Source: an uncultured Lysobacter sp.
GTDB lineage: Bacteria > Pseudomonadota > Gammaproteobacteria > Xanthomonadales > Xanthomonadaceae
Assembly: GCA_946480055.1 (NCBI GenBank)
Contig: CAMLID010000016.1
Location: forward strand, 1-61,002
Length of the DNA stretch: 61,002 nt
Direction: 5' to 3'
Positions 17,652 to 26,106 of the stretch are shown here, piece after piece (the stretch's first letter is position 1; each line of letters starts with the position of its first letter). The notes under the pieces were generated by a model that was given only the letters and a program-made list of their open reading frames with translations, made no database searches and was not told the DNA's origin. Made by a program: the position numbers and the translations under genes.

Positions 17652-17711
17652 ACCCGTGCCGGACCCGCAGGCGCGAACGCCGCGGGCACTGGCGCGGCAT
17701 CGCCGCCGTTC

Positions 17712-18086
17712 TCATTCCCTATCGACGCGCCCGTCCGTTGCCGCACGCGGCAGCGGGCGGACGTGCAGGCTGCGATAGCGGCAGACGTCGACGTCGCGAT
17801 AGATCGCGGTGCGGCCGTTGCGGAACACCATGCGGAAATCGTAGATGCAGTTCCCGCCGTCGACTTCGAGCGTGGTCGAGGCGCCGCCACCGCGCAGGGG
17901 CTCGCCGATCGGCATATCCCGAAACGTCTCATCACCCGCGGGCGCGATCGCGAGCGAGACCAGACTGTCGTGTGCGCGATTGATCAATTCCAGGTAACGC
18001 GTGTGCGGCTGGACATTGGCCTGCGCTGCGACCGGGGCGGCGGCGCCGATGGCGATGACGAGAACGACGAAGCTGAGCGGACGCAT
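17712..18086 (-). CDS. Exported hypothetical protein
   Basis: 124 aa starting MRPLSFVVLVIAIGAAAPVA after GGAGG. The first 23 residues form a signal peptide (AAQA cleavage). The mature part contains TRYLELINRAHDSLVSLAIAP and a Cys pair (GGNCIYDFRMVF, DVDVCRYRSLHV) that may form a disulfide. It resembles small periplasmic proteins of Xanthomonadaceae, but no function is recognised. Confidence 0.65.
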   Translation of the reverse strand: MRPLSFVVLVIAIGAAAPVAAQANVQPHTRYLELINRAHDSLVSLAIAPAGDETFRDMPIGEPLRGGGASTTLEVDGGNCIYDFRMVFRNGRTAIYRDVDVCRYRSLHVRPLPRAATDGRVDRE

Positions 18087-18297
18087 ACGGGAACCTCCGG
18101 GCGGGATGGACGGCGCCGGCGGTCCGCGCATGGCGAAAACTGCCGGCGCGCCCATCAGGCCGCCCACCCGGCACGCGCGAAAGCGATCCGGGACGAATCG
18201 TCGTGGCGCGCTTGCGAATCGTAGGCAGGCGCCGCCGCGCTTTTCAGCGGCCCCGCGCTGCGCCTAGGATGCGGACACCCCTCCCCGGCCGCACCCG

Positions 18298-19407
18298 ATG
18301 ACGATCCGCCTCGGCAGCACCGAAATCGCCCTGTCGCGTTACCTCGCCCTGTGGTCGGCGGTAGTGCTGGCGTTCGCGCTGCAAGGCTTCGTGCACGACG
18401 CGCTCAACGGCAATACCTGGTCGCTGTTCGACTACCTGCGCTGGTCGATGATCCAGTGGTACACCTGGGCCGCGCTCGCGCCGCTGGTGTTCCGGCTGGC
18501 CGAGCGCCATCCGATCCAGCCGCCGTTGCGCCTGCGCTCTCTGGGCATGCAACTGCCCGCCAGCGTCGGCGTGACTCTGCTGGCGTTGGTGATCGGCGCG
18601 CTGGTGTCGAGCGTTACCGAATCGAGTTCGTTCGCCGAGCAGTTCCGTCAGTTCTTCGGCAAACACGCCGCCATCGGCCTGCTCACCTACTGGGCCCTGC
18701 TTGCGATCCAACAAGCCCTGCACTTCCGCGCCGAGCAAGCGCGCCGCGAACTCGAGGCCGGCCGGCTAGCCACCGAGCTGGCGCAATCGCGTCTGCAGGT
18801 GCTGAAGACCCAGTTGCAGCCGCACTTCCTGTTCAACACCCTGCACGCGATCGTGACCCTGCTCGACGAGGACACCCTGACGGCCGAGGACATGCTGCTG
18901 CGCCTGAGCGAGCTGTTGCGCGCCTTCCTGGAAGACTACGACGGTCAGGAAATCAGCCTGCGCCGCGAACTGGCCCTGCTCGACCTCTACCTCGGTATCC
19001 AGCGCATGCGCTTCAAGGACCGCCTGAGCACGCAGATCTATGTCGCCCCCGACACCCTGGACTGCGCGGTCCCGAGCCTGTTGCTGCAGCCCATCGTCGA
19101 GAATGCGATCCGCCACGGCATCGGCCGGCGCGTGGGCGACGACTGCGTCGAGATCGAGAGCCGGCGCGAAGACGGCCAGCTCTGCATCGACGTACGCAAC
19201 CGCAACAGCACGCTGGAGGAAGGCAGCGACCCGCTCGGCCACGGCATCGGCCTGTCCAACACCCGACTGCGGCTCAAGGAGCTGTACGGCGACGCCGCGC
19301 AGATTCGTCTCGACATGATCTACCCCAACGGGGTGGCCTGCCGCATCCGTCTGCCGTTCCGCGAGATCGAGGAAGCAGACGACATGCCGGAGCACGTGCC
19401 CGCATGA
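18298..19407 (+). CDS. LytS-type sensor histidine kinase
   Basis: 369 aa. Four hydrophobic segments (about residues 13-35, 47-65, 79-102 and 122-140) lead into a short coiled coil and the His_kinase domain with LQPHFLFNTLHAI (phosphoacceptor His) and the ATP-lid region PIVENAIRHGI and GHGIGLSNTRLRL. It autophosphorylates in response to an unknown membrane signal. Its stop overlaps the response-regulator start (ATGA), so the pair is translationally coupled. Confidence 0.9.
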   Translation: MTIRLGSTEIALSRYLALWSAVVLAFALQGFVHDALNGNTWSLFDYLRWSMIQWYTWAALAPLVFRLAERHPIQPPLRLRSLGMQLPASVGVTLLALVIGALVSSVTESSSFAEQFRQFFGKHAAIGLLTYWALLAIQQALHFRAEQARRELEAGRLATELAQSRLQVLKTQLQPHFLFNTLHAIVTLLDEDTLTAEDMLLRLSELLRAFLEDYDGQEISLRRELALLDLYLGIQRMRFKDRLSTQIYVAPDTLDCAVPSLLLQPIVENAIRHGIGRRVGDDCVEIESRREDGQLCIDVRNRNSTLEEGSDPLGHGIGLSNTRLRLKELYGDAAQIRLDMIYPNGVACRIRLPFREIEEADDMPEHVPA

Positions 19408-20177
19408 GTATCTCGGCCCTGGTCGTCGACGACGAGCCGATCGCGCGCCGCGCGATCGTGCGCTTGTTGCGCGAGGACCCGGAGATAGAGTTGCTGGGAG
19501 AATGCGGCGACGGCGCCTCGGCGGTGATCGCGCTGCGCAGCCGGCGGCCCGACCTGGTGTTCCTGGACATCCAGATGCCGGCGATGAACGGTCTGGACGT
19601 GGTCGCCAGCATCGGTGCCGAGCACATGCCGGCGACGATCTTCGTCACCGCCTACGAGCAGTACGCGGTGCGCGCCTTCGAGGCCAACGCGGTCGACTAT
19701 CTGGTCAAGCCGTTCAGTCGCGAACGTTTCGCCACCACCCTGCAGCGCGCCAAAGCGCGCCTGTCCAGCGTCGCCGCCGACGCGCGTTCGGCGCTGCAGA
19801 TCCTGCAGGCGCTGGATGCGTTGCGCAAGCGCGACGACTATCTCGAACGCATCCCGGTTCGGGTCGACGAACACGTGGTCTTCGTCGCCGTCGACGATAT
19901 CGTCTGGATCAAGGCCAGCCGCAACAACGTGCAGATCCACCTCGCCGACCGCGTCCACGAACTGCGCGAGACCATGGCCACGCTCGCCGCGCGCCTGGAC
20001 CCGCGCCGCTTCGCCCGCGTCCACCGCTCGGCGATCGTCAACGTCCGCCGGGTCAAGGCCATCCACCCGTGGTTCAACGGCCACCACGTCGTCACCATGG
20101 ACACCGGTCAGCAGTTGCGCATGAGCCGCTATCAGCACGAGACTTTCCTGCGCCTGGCGACGACGCGCCAGGAATGA
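19404..20177 (+). CDS. LytTR-family response regulator
   Basis: 257 aa. The receiver domain has VDDEPIARR, phosphoacceptor Asp in LVFLDIQMP and the VDYLVKPF lysine. The C-terminal LytTR DNA-binding domain has VDDIVWIKASRNNVQIHL and RFARVHRSAIVNVRRVKAI. It is the cognate partner of the overlapping kinase gene. The regulated promoter is not identifiable from this window. Confidence 0.92.
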   Translation: MSISALVVDDEPIARRAIVRLLREDPEIELLGECGDGASAVIALRSRRPDLVFLDIQMPAMNGLDVVASIGAEHMPATIFVTAYEQYAVRAFEANAVDYLVKPFSRERFATTLQRAKARLSSVAADARSALQILQALDALRKRDDYLERIPVRVDEHVVFVAVDDIVWIKASRNNVQIHLADRVHELRETMATLAARLDPRRFARVHRSAIVNVRRVKAIHPWFNGHHVVTMDTGQQLRMSRYQHETFLRLATTRQE

Positions 20178-20214
20178 TCCGGCGCAATGATCCGGCGCAA
20201 ACCGGATCGCCGGC

Positions 20215-20553
20215 TTAGACCGATTCGCGCCTGTTGGGGCTGCGATCCGGCGTACGCGTCCCGGACTTGTCGCAGAAATGGATCTCGTCGTGCGCGAACT
20301 TGACGATGTGCCCGCGCGGGAAACCTTCCACGCGTTCGGTCAGGTCTTCGAAGCCCTCGACGGCGCCCATGTAGCTCTGCCCATGGGCGGCGGTGCGCAC
20401 CCGGACGATCAGCTGGTGGGCAAGCTCGTCGCCCGCGTCGACGCGCAGTATCACTTGGTCTCCCGCCTCGACTATCGGGGTGAGCTTGTCCTGATGCGAC
20501 GATCCGTAGCCGGCGAATGCGAATGCGAACTCGCCGTCGTTCTTCTGGAACAT
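20215..20553 (-). CDS. Hypothetical protein
   Basis: 112 aa starting MFQKNDGEFAFAFAGYGSSHQ with GAGGGGG upstream. A beta-rich soluble domain is likely (QVILRVDAGDELAHQLIVRV). It starts 2 bases after the stop of the next upstream gene and is the last member of a small minus-strand operon. The function is not recognised. Confidence 0.6.
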   Translation of the reverse strand: MFQKNDGEFAFAFAGYGSSHQDKLTPIVEAGDQVILRVDAGDELAHQLIVRVRTAAHGQSYMGAVEGFEDLTERVEGFPRGHIVKFAHDEIHFCDKSGTRTPDRSPNRRESV

Positions 20554-20555
20554 GG

Positions 20556-20867
20556 CTACCCCCTCTGTGCTGCGAAACGAAAGAATCGGTTGGAGATCGC
20601 GGCATCGGCTCGGCACTTGCTGCAAAGAGGTTCGATCGCGTGCACCGAGCCAACCAGCATCAATCCGATCCGGAACTGCACCCTGCCGCGAATATCGGCC
20701 AGCGCCAGATCGTAGGAACCGGCTCGCGCGCCGAATATCCTGGCGCCGTAACCTTCCACCAGCGCATTCGGGTCGAAGCGTCCGCAGCGATTTCCGGCGA
20801 TGCCGATCTCGTAGCGAACGCCGCGGTATCGCTCGAACAAGCGCCCGTTGCTGGTCCTGTCGCTCAC
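20556..20867 (-). CDS. Hypothetical protein with C-terminal CxxC
   Basis: 103 aa from a GTG start chosen because GGAGGGG sits at the right distance; a longer frame overlaps the upstream gene heavily. It has YRGVRYEIGIAGNRCGRFDP and a PLCSKC motif near the end that could bind metal. It is coupled to its neighbours by 17-base and 2-base gaps. The function is unknown. Confidence 0.5.
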   Translation of the reverse strand: MSDRTSNGRLFERYRGVRYEIGIAGNRCGRFDPNALVEGYGARIFGARAGSYDLALADIRGRVQFRIGLMLVGSVHAIEPLCSKCRADAAISNRFFRFAAQRG

Positions 20868-20884
20868 GTCCCCTCCATTGCGCG

Positions 20885-21223
20885 CTACCACCCGTGCACC
20901 GCCACGCTGATCAGCAATGCCGTGCCGGCGATGGCCGTGATCCAATAGACCACGAGCATCGTCGCGCGATTGCGCTCGCAGTAGTGGATACCGCTCGAGT
21001 CCTGGCTGGACAGAAACGCGTAGTTCTTCAGATACAGCATCGTATCGCGCGCGCTGAACAAGGTCCGGTCGCGCCACAGCAGCGGCTGCGAGGCATGCGC
21101 CCATTGTTTGGGGTGCCGCAGTTGCAGCCGATACAGGAAGCGCAGCCATACCGCGCTCTCCAGCACCATGGCCGATACGAACAGAACCAGGGCGAACAGG
21201 GTCTGGCCGCTATGCGTCAGCAC
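20885..21223 (-). CDS. Small membrane protein
   Basis: 112 aa from GTG with GGAGAG upstream. Two membrane helices are visible: LFALVLFVSAMVLESAVWL near the start and MLVVYWITAIAGTALLISVA near the end. The loop between them (HPKQWAHASQPLLWRDRTLF) resembles small 'universal-stress-adjacent' integral proteins, but no function is recognised. It belongs to the operon 20215-21223. Confidence 0.6.
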   Translation of the reverse strand: MLTHSGQTLFALVLFVSAMVLESAVWLRFLYRLQLRHPKQWAHASQPLLWRDRTLFSARDTMLYLKNYAFLSSQDSSGIHYCERNRATMLVVYWITAIAGTALLISVAVHGW

Positions 21224-21432
21224 GGCAGGCTCTCCGTATCCTGGGATCGCTCGCTCAGGTGCAGGCGATGGGCGGTGGCGGGACCGAAGATTCGAACGAA
21301 CCATACGCCGGACAACGGCGGGGGCCAGCCTTCGTTCTCTGCCGATTCGATGGCAGGACTGGAATAACGGTCGGCCTCGCCGGCAGACGGAACTGCATGG
21401 CGGACGACGCGGTGACGCTTGACCGGGTTCAT
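21217..21432 (-). CDS. Possible small protein at the head of the operon
   Basis: 71 aa overlapping the next gene by 7 bases. It contains a plausible PPPLSGVWFVRIFGPATAHRL strand region, but the ribosome site is weak and composition is not decisive. Coupling to the membrane protein gene is the main support. Confidence 0.35.
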   Translation of the reverse strand: MNPVKRHRVVRHAVPSAGEADRYSSPAIESAENEGWPPPLSGVWFVRIFGPATAHRLHLSERSQDTESLPC

Positions 21433-21822
21433 GAGATCGTCTCGCTACGAGCGGACAAGATCCCGTGGCACATATTGTGCCGCAGCCCTTGAAGGCAGTT
21501 TCAAGCTACCACCAAGCGTCTGGCGCCGTCGAACTTTCGGACCGACGGTAAAGCTCGCCCGATAGCCAGACGCGGCCGTCCCGGTGCGCAACGATGAACC
21601 AATATCGCCGCGATATCGCCGTCCGGATCACCAATAAGTAACGCCCCTGCGCGCAGGCTGGGAAGGCACTACGACGCAAGGTCGTAACGGCCACTCAGCC
21701 GCGCAGCACGCCCCCTCCCCTATCCGCACTGAGCCTTTCGTCTCCTGCAACCGCAGGGGCTACGGCTACGGCCGCTCTCGATCCCGCATTACCCGCGGAT
21801 CGCACCCAAAGGCACTCATCGC
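21433..21822. other. Intergenic region with a decayed frame
   Basis: 390 bases between the hypothetical operon and the fasciclin gene. A minus-strand frame at 21506-21694 encodes YWFIVAHRDGRVWLSGELY, reminiscent of a YegP/DUF1508 strand pair, but it lacks a good start and may be a gene remnant. No RNA gene is recognised. Confidence 0.35.
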
Positions 21823-22263
21823 ATGAATACCAACAACGCTCCCAACAGCCAGAACCTCGTCGACACCGCCGCCGCCAACGGCTCGTTCAAGACTTTCGGC
21901 AAGGCCCTCGATCGCGCCGGCATGAGCGACATCCTGCGCGGCGTGGGTCCGTTCACCCTGTTCGCTCCAACCGACACGGCCTTCGAAAATATGCCGGCCG
22001 GCGATCTGGACAACCTGTTCAAGCCCGAGAACAAGCAAGAACTCGTCTCGCTGCTGAACTACCACGTCGTCAGCGGACGTCGGCTCGTGGCCGACATCGG
22101 CAAGTGGGAAGCGGCCAAGACCGTCAACGGCCAGTCCGCTCCGATCACCTTGGTCGACGACAAGCTCAGCATCGACGGCGCCATGGTCACCACGGCCGAT
22201 ATCGGCTCGAGCAACGGCATCATCCACGGCATCGACAAGGTCAATGTTCCGACCAAGCAGTAA
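21823..22263 (+). CDS. Fasciclin (FAS1) domain protein
   Basis: 146 aa consisting of one FAS1 domain: NLVDTAAANGSFKTFGKAL, the H1-type block GPFTLFAPTDTAFENMP, LLNYHVVSGR (YH motif) and the C-terminal SNGIIHGIDKV. FAS1 domains mediate adhesion or ligand binding. No signal peptide is visible, which is unusual for a family that is mostly secreted. A cytosolic role or non-classical export is possible. Confidence 0.9.
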   Translation: MNTNNAPNSQNLVDTAAANGSFKTFGKALDRAGMSDILRGVGPFTLFAPTDTAFENMPAGDLDNLFKPENKQELVSLLNYHVVSGRRLVADIGKWEAAKTVNGQSAPITLVDDKLSIDGAMVTTADIGSSNGIIHGIDKVNVPTKQ

Positions 22264-22283
22264 TGCTTTCTGGCTAAACGCAG

Positions 22284-22307
22284 ACGGCGGGGCTCGTGCC
22301 TCGCCGT
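22284..22307 (+). terminator. Likely terminator of the fasciclin gene
   Basis: ACGGCGGGG pairs with CCTCGCCGT (one mismatch) around CTCGTG, 20 bases after the stop; TCTG follows. The T tract is weak. Confidence 0.5.
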
Positions 22308-22384
22308 TCTGCCGTGCATGAGCGCGGCGGGAGCTAACGCGCGCATGAAGCCGCGATGGAGCCCAGGGATCGGGAATCGCGTCG

Positions 22385-22443
22385 TGGTGCCCGGAGCCGG
22401 ACTCGAACCGGCATGGCCTTGCGGCCGGCGGATTTTAAGTCCG
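22385..22443 (-). repeat. attL: displaced 3' half of tRNA-Leu (59-bp att core)
   Basis: Identical to 60912-60970 except at one position (T at 22420, C at 60947). It spans the tRNA 3' half from the anticodon stem through the T-arm to CCA, on the minus strand, with no 5' half beside it. It is the host's original 3' end, pushed away when the prophage supplied a replacement at the right end. Confidence 0.9.
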
Positions 22444-22452
22444 GACCGGGGT

Positions 22453-22559
22453 CCTTGCTGCGTAAGGGTTTCAGGGCTTGGGCCGCTCCGCAAACGGCCA
22501 CCTGACGACCTCGTGAGAGCCTTACGCAGCAAGGGGGTCCGGTCGATTGCGGAGCGGTC
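22453..22559. promoter_or_regulatory. Interleaved inverted repeats beside attL (candidate integrase arm sites)
   Basis: Two inverted-repeat pairs interleave: CCTTGCTGCGTAAGG 22453-22467 with its complement at 22520-22534, and GGCCGCTCCGCAA 22481-22493 with TTGCGGAGCGGTC 22547-22559. Cores of both pairs (CCTTGCTGC and TTGCGGAGCG) recur beside attR. This fills the gap before the first prophage gene. Confidence 0.65.
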
Positions 22560-22609
22560 GCGCGCCTTGAGATACCATCCGGGCCAGGTCATCCAGAGAC
22601 CCCGCGCCC

Positions 22610-23545
22610 ATGTGCTATTCCGCCCAGATTTACGCCGAGTACAAGAGCTACGTCCGCCACTTCGGCGCGGTCCTGACGATCGACCAATACGTCCAGCGCT
22701 TCTGGGAACAGGTCGGCGACGACTGGGTCAAGAAGATGGCCAAGGCCTTCCGAGCCTGGTTCGACGATCCCCAGGACGAGGAGCAGGCGCGCATCCGCGA
22801 CGCGATCGCGGACTGGGAGCGGCGGGAGATTACGAAGCTCGAGCAGGAGCTATTCGCCCTCGCGCAGCGCCTGGCCGGCGCCGAGCGCACCCTGCAGACG
22901 AGGGAGACCAAGAAGGCCCTCGACGACAAGCGCATCGCCACCAACAAGATCGCCCAGGCCAAGACTCGGCTAGCTGACCTGAAGCGGTCCGAGCCCAAGG
23001 ACAAGGACGCCCGGATCTTCCCGGGCTCAATCGCGCCCGTCATCGTCTGGGAGGGTGGCCGGCGCGTGATCAAGTTCATGCGCTACCAGTGCCGCCCGGC
23101 CGGGAAGCCGGCCTTCTACGATCGCGAGTACCCCGGCACCTACAACGCAAGGCGCGACAACCTGGAAGGGTTCTGGAAGGGCCAGTTCGGCCACAGCCAC
23201 GGCCTGATGATCGTGGACACGTTCTACGAGAACGTCGAGGGGCCGGACGGCAAGAATCAGATCCTGCAGTTCACTCCGCGCACCGGCGAGCCGATGCTGG
23301 TCGCGTGCCTGTGGTCGCACTGGCAGGACCCGAAGGGCAAAGAGCCGGACCTACTGTCGTTCGCCGCGATCACCGACAACCCGGAGCCCGAGGTCGCCGC
23401 GGCCGGGCACGATCGCACGATCATCAACATCAAGCCCGAGCACGTCGATGCATGGCTACAGCCGAACGCGAAAGACCTGAAGGCGCTGTACGCGATCTTC
23501 GACGACAAGCGGCATCCGTTCTACGAGCACCAGATGGCGGCCTAG
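22610..23545 (+). CDS. SRAP-domain (YedK/HMCES-type) protein with coiled-coil insertion
   Basis: 311 aa. The catalytic set of the SRAP family is in place: Cys2 after Met1, Asn179 in YNARRDN, Glu207 in FYEN and His267 in GHDR. SRAP proteins form a thiazolidine link to abasic sites in single-stranded DNA. The spacings Asn-Glu and Glu-His match the usual family. The Cys2-Asn distance is about 100 residues longer because of a charged helical segment (about 55-135) that looks like a coiled coil. It is the only plus-strand gene at the attL end, so it is a likely accessory gene expressed independently of the late operon. Confidence 0.8.
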   Translation: MCYSAQIYAEYKSYVRHFGAVLTIDQYVQRFWEQVGDDWVKKMAKAFRAWFDDPQDEEQARIRDAIADWERREITKLEQELFALAQRLAGAERTLQTRETKKALDDKRIATNKIAQAKTRLADLKRSEPKDKDARIFPGSIAPVIVWEGGRRVIKFMRYQCRPAGKPAFYDREYPGTYNARRDNLEGFWKGQFGHSHGLMIVDTFYENVEGPDGKNQILQFTPRTGEPMLVACLWSHWQDPKGKEPDLLSFAAITDNPEPEVAAAGHDRTIINIKPEHVDAWLQPNAKDLKALYAIFDDKRHPFYEHQMAA

Positions 23546-23787
23546 GTCTGCAAGACGTGGTCGGCATCGAACTTGCCGGCGCGCCACAGCATGGCCTCGA
23601 TCAACAGGAACACGTCTTCGTGGGTGTCGGGGTCGACCTGCTCGGCCTGGGCCATGATCGGATCGGCGGCATCAGCGAAAACCGGCCAGAAGTCGGCGTC
23701 GTCGGGGTAGCGCTCGACCATGGTGGGCAGGAGCGCGTTGAGCTCCAGGGCTTGGGCCATCACCTGCTCGCGCGTCGGGGCCGTCAT
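23542..23787 (-). CDS. Hypothetical protein
   Basis: 81 aa, acidic and helical (REQVMAQALELNALLPTMVE, DADFWPVFADAADPIMAQAE). It is the last gene of the prophage late operon, converging on the SRAP gene with a 4-base overlap. Its start overlaps the upstream stop by 4 bases (ATGA). The function is unknown. Confidence 0.6.
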   Translation of the reverse strand: MTAPTREQVMAQALELNALLPTMVERYPDDADFWPVFADAADPIMAQAEQVDPDTHEDVFLLIEAMLWRAGKFDADHVLQT

Positions 23788-24197
23788 GGCTTCGGCTCCG
23801 CGGATCGGGCCGCGTCGACCTCGCGCAGCGCCGCGGCGAACCCCTCGTCGCTCTCGGCGGCCATGGCGGCCAGCCTGCCGCGCTGCAGGCGGGGCCAGTC
23901 AGCGGCGTCCAGGGCCAGGTTCGCGAGGCGGTAGCGGATAACCCGCTGCTCGTCGTCCAGCTGCCCTCGGAAGGCTTCGTACACCCCAACCTCGCCCGAC
24001 TCCACACGAGCCCTGGGCAGGCCTGGCGCGCCAACCTCGGGCCGGACGACATGGCCTGCGCAGATGAGCAGGTAGGCGACGTCCCGGCGCCCCACCCGGC
24101 GCCCCTCCATCAGGTCGCCGGCGCGCGCCATGAGCGCATCCCCTAGGGCACCTAGGGTCATATCGCGGTAGGGGTTGGGAGGGTCGTTGTGGGCCAT
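23784..24197 (-). CDS. Hypothetical protein
   Basis: 137 aa (MAHNDPPNPYRDMTLGALGD), helical, without membrane segments. It is coupled to the downstream 81-aa gene and lies 41 bases after the tail-assembly gene. The position at the end of the tail region suggests a virion-related or accessory role, but nothing is recognised. Confidence 0.6.
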   Translation of the reverse strand: MAHNDPPNPYRDMTLGALGDALMARAGDLMEGRRVGRRDVAYLLICAGHVVRPEVGAPGLPRARVESGEVGVYEAFRGQLDDEQRVIRYRLANLALDAADWPRLQRGRLAAMAAESDEGFAAALREVDAARSAEPKP

Positions 24198-24238
24198 GGC
24201 GCCAGGATAGCGCCGGCCATCTCAGCGGCTGCGACCGC

Positions 24239-24565
24239 CTAGCGAATCGGCACGCTCGCGGCGCCGTCGGGGAGGCCGGGCTCCTGCGGCCAGGTCACGG
24301 TGTCGGGGAAGCCGGGTGCGCTGGGCAGGTCGCGGAGCGCCTGACGGTAGGTCGCCCATTGGGTACGCACCAGCGCCGACAGCGCCGAATCGGTGATCTG
24401 GGTCCAGTCTGAGCCGCGCAGGCGCCGGCCGCGCTCTGCTCTAAGTTCTACGGCGCGCGCGATCCGCAACAGCGCGGGCGGAATGGAAGCGACCAGCGTC
24501 TCCCCGGCCTGCAAGTCCTGCGGGTGGCTGATCGCACGCCAACTGGTGCTCGTGATCGCGTACAT
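24239..24565 (-). CDS. Tail fibre assembly / chaperone-like protein
   Basis: 108 aa. The block ALVRTQWATYRQALRDLPSAPGFPDTVTWPQEP is characteristic of small proteins encoded directly after phage tail fibres that help fibre assembly. It overlaps the fibre gene stop by one base (TGATG), which supports co-expression. The role is by family and position. Confidence 0.65.
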   Translation of the reverse strand: MYAITSTSWRAISHPQDLQAGETLVASIPPALLRIARAVELRAERGRRLRGSDWTQITDSALSALVRTQWATYRQALRDLPSAPGFPDTVTWPQEPGLPDGAASVPIR

Positions 24566-26106
24566 CAGCGCTCCAGGGTGTAGCCGTAGACGTCGCAGTA
24601 GGCGCCGGCCCCTGTTGGGGTTGCATCGAACCAGTACGTGAATGCTTGCGACGTGTTGAGTGGGTGGTTGACGAACCCGTTTCCGCCCGGCGTCAGGCCG
24701 ACCAGGCCGCCATTGGGTGGGCCGGCGGCGCTGTCGTCAGAGGTGCCGGAATAGAGGTTTCCGGTCGTTGCAACGTTGATCAGTCGCAGCAACGCAGAGC
24801 CAGACACCAGTGGCACCACAGCCGCTGCGGAGACCGTGGTCTCAACGATCGCCGCGCCTGCGCTAAGCACTCGGAACGGCACCAGGCTCAAGTTTTCTCG
24901 GTACAGGATCTGATTGCCGGACAGCTTGAAGTTGTAGATGTTGCTCGATCCATCCGTGCGCAGGCTACCCAGATAGCGCCGGGAGGTGTCGCCGGTTTTG
25001 CTGCGCGCGGTGCCACTGTAGGGCGCGGCCGGCGCCGTAGTGGACAGCTCCAGGTCTGGCACGCCGGCGTTGAGGTAGAGGTAGACGTGGGTCCAGGCCG
25101 ACGCCGTCAGCGAGAGGCCGCTCTCGACCAGGTCGCTTAGGACCTCGACGACCTTGGCGGCGCCCTCGATGTACGCGCTGCCGGTGCGGACCGTAATGCC
25201 GGTGGCGCTGTCCCACTGCAGCCCGAGCCCGTCGATGTGTCCCCTCGGCGCGACTAGTTCGTTCAGCTTGCCGAGTTCGTCGTTGGTGAGGTGGTTGTAC
25301 TCGCCGGCGGTGCCGCCCTGCAATCCGGTCGTGCTGTTGTGCGTGACGGCGGCGCTGCTGACTGCCGTCTGCCCGGCCGCGGTAAGGCGACCCTTGCCGT
25401 CCACGGTGAATGTAGCGATCTGGCTGCCGCTTCCGTAGCTGCCGGCGGCGACGGCGGTATTCGTCAGGTTCGCGGTGAGCGACGGCACCGCATCGTCATA
25501 GACCAGGGTGACGTCGGCCGAGTCGTCCACCATCGCGCCGACCGCGTCCTGCGCGCGCTCGGGCGTGAAGTAGAGGTTGGTCGCGCCCTCGGCCAGGTCG
25601 TCGGTGTCGGCCGCGGAGGTTCCCGTCTTACGGCCCTTGGTGTCGAACTGCGTGCGCTGCAGCGTGCCGCCGCCAGCGTCGGGGACGTTCTCAAGGCCAA
25701 GCGTGGTGACACCGTCGCCGCCGACTGCTTTCGATACCTCGCCGGTCGCCCCTGCCAGTGCGTCTGCGATCGGGAACCAGCCCTTCGCGCCGGCGCCGTC
25801 GGTGCCGTAGGCCGTGGTGTTTCCCGGGAGGTCGGTGTCGCCTTGCAGGATGATTTGCACCAGGCCGCCGGCCAGGCTGCCCAGCACCAGCACAGACGTC
25901 GGCCCGATGATGCTGGCCTCGTTGCCGGCTGCGTTCTCCAGCGCGGTCAGGCGCTGCAGGATCTGATCGATCACCGCGCCGGCGCTGGAGTTGTCGCCGA
26001 CAGCCTGGCGCAGCGCGCTGAAGAAGCTGTACCACTCTCGCGACGTGAGCCCCGTCCGGTCGTCGACCAGCTGCGACCCGGCGCGCGGAAGGATCGGCGT
26101 GGTCAC
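24565..26106 (-). CDS. Tail fibre protein
   Basis: 513 aa from a GTG that overlaps the upstream stop (GTGA). The N-terminal part holds LTSREWYSFFSALRQAVGD and a short coiled coil (IDQILQRLTALENAAG), then beta-repeat regions (YFTPERAQDAVGAMV, GSQIATFTVDGKGRLTAAGQ) and a Gly/Ser/Thr-rich receptor-binding end. These features are typical of trimeric fibres. It is expected to contact the host surface. Confidence 0.75.
   Translation of the reverse strand: MTTPILPRAGSQLVDDRTGLTSREWYSFFSALRQAVGDNSSAGAVIDQILQRLTALENAAGNEASIIGPTSVLVLGSLAGGLVQIILQGDTDLPGNTTAYGTDGAGAKGWFPIADALAGATGEVSKAVGGDGVTTLGLENVPDAGGGTLQRTQFDTKGRKTGTSAADTDDLAEGATNLYFTPERAQDAVGAMVDDSADVTLVYDDAVPSLTANLTNTAVAAGSYGSGSQIATFTVDGKGRLTAAGQTAVSSAAVTHNSTTGLQGGTAGEYNHLTNDELGKLNELVAPRGHIDGLGLQWDSATGITVRTGSAYIEGAAKVVEVLSDLVESGLSLTASAWTHVYLYLNAGVPDLELSTTAPAAPYSGTARSKTGDTSRRYLGSLRTDGSSNIYNFKLSGNQILYRENLSLVPFRVLSAGAAIVETTVSAAAVVPLVSGSALLRLINVATTGNLYSGTSDDSAAGPPNGGLVGLTPGGNGFVNHPLNTSQAFTYWFDATPTGAGAYCDVYGYTLER

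Noticed and set aside
21506..21694. Small minus-strand frame with YegP-like strand
   Set aside because: Weak GTG start without ribosome site and only one partial motif, so it is noted as a remnant in the intergenic entry.
23542..24197. Possible toxin-antitoxin pair of two coupled small genes
   Set aside because: No toxin or DNA-binding motif; they sit at the end of the late operon, not in an independent unit.
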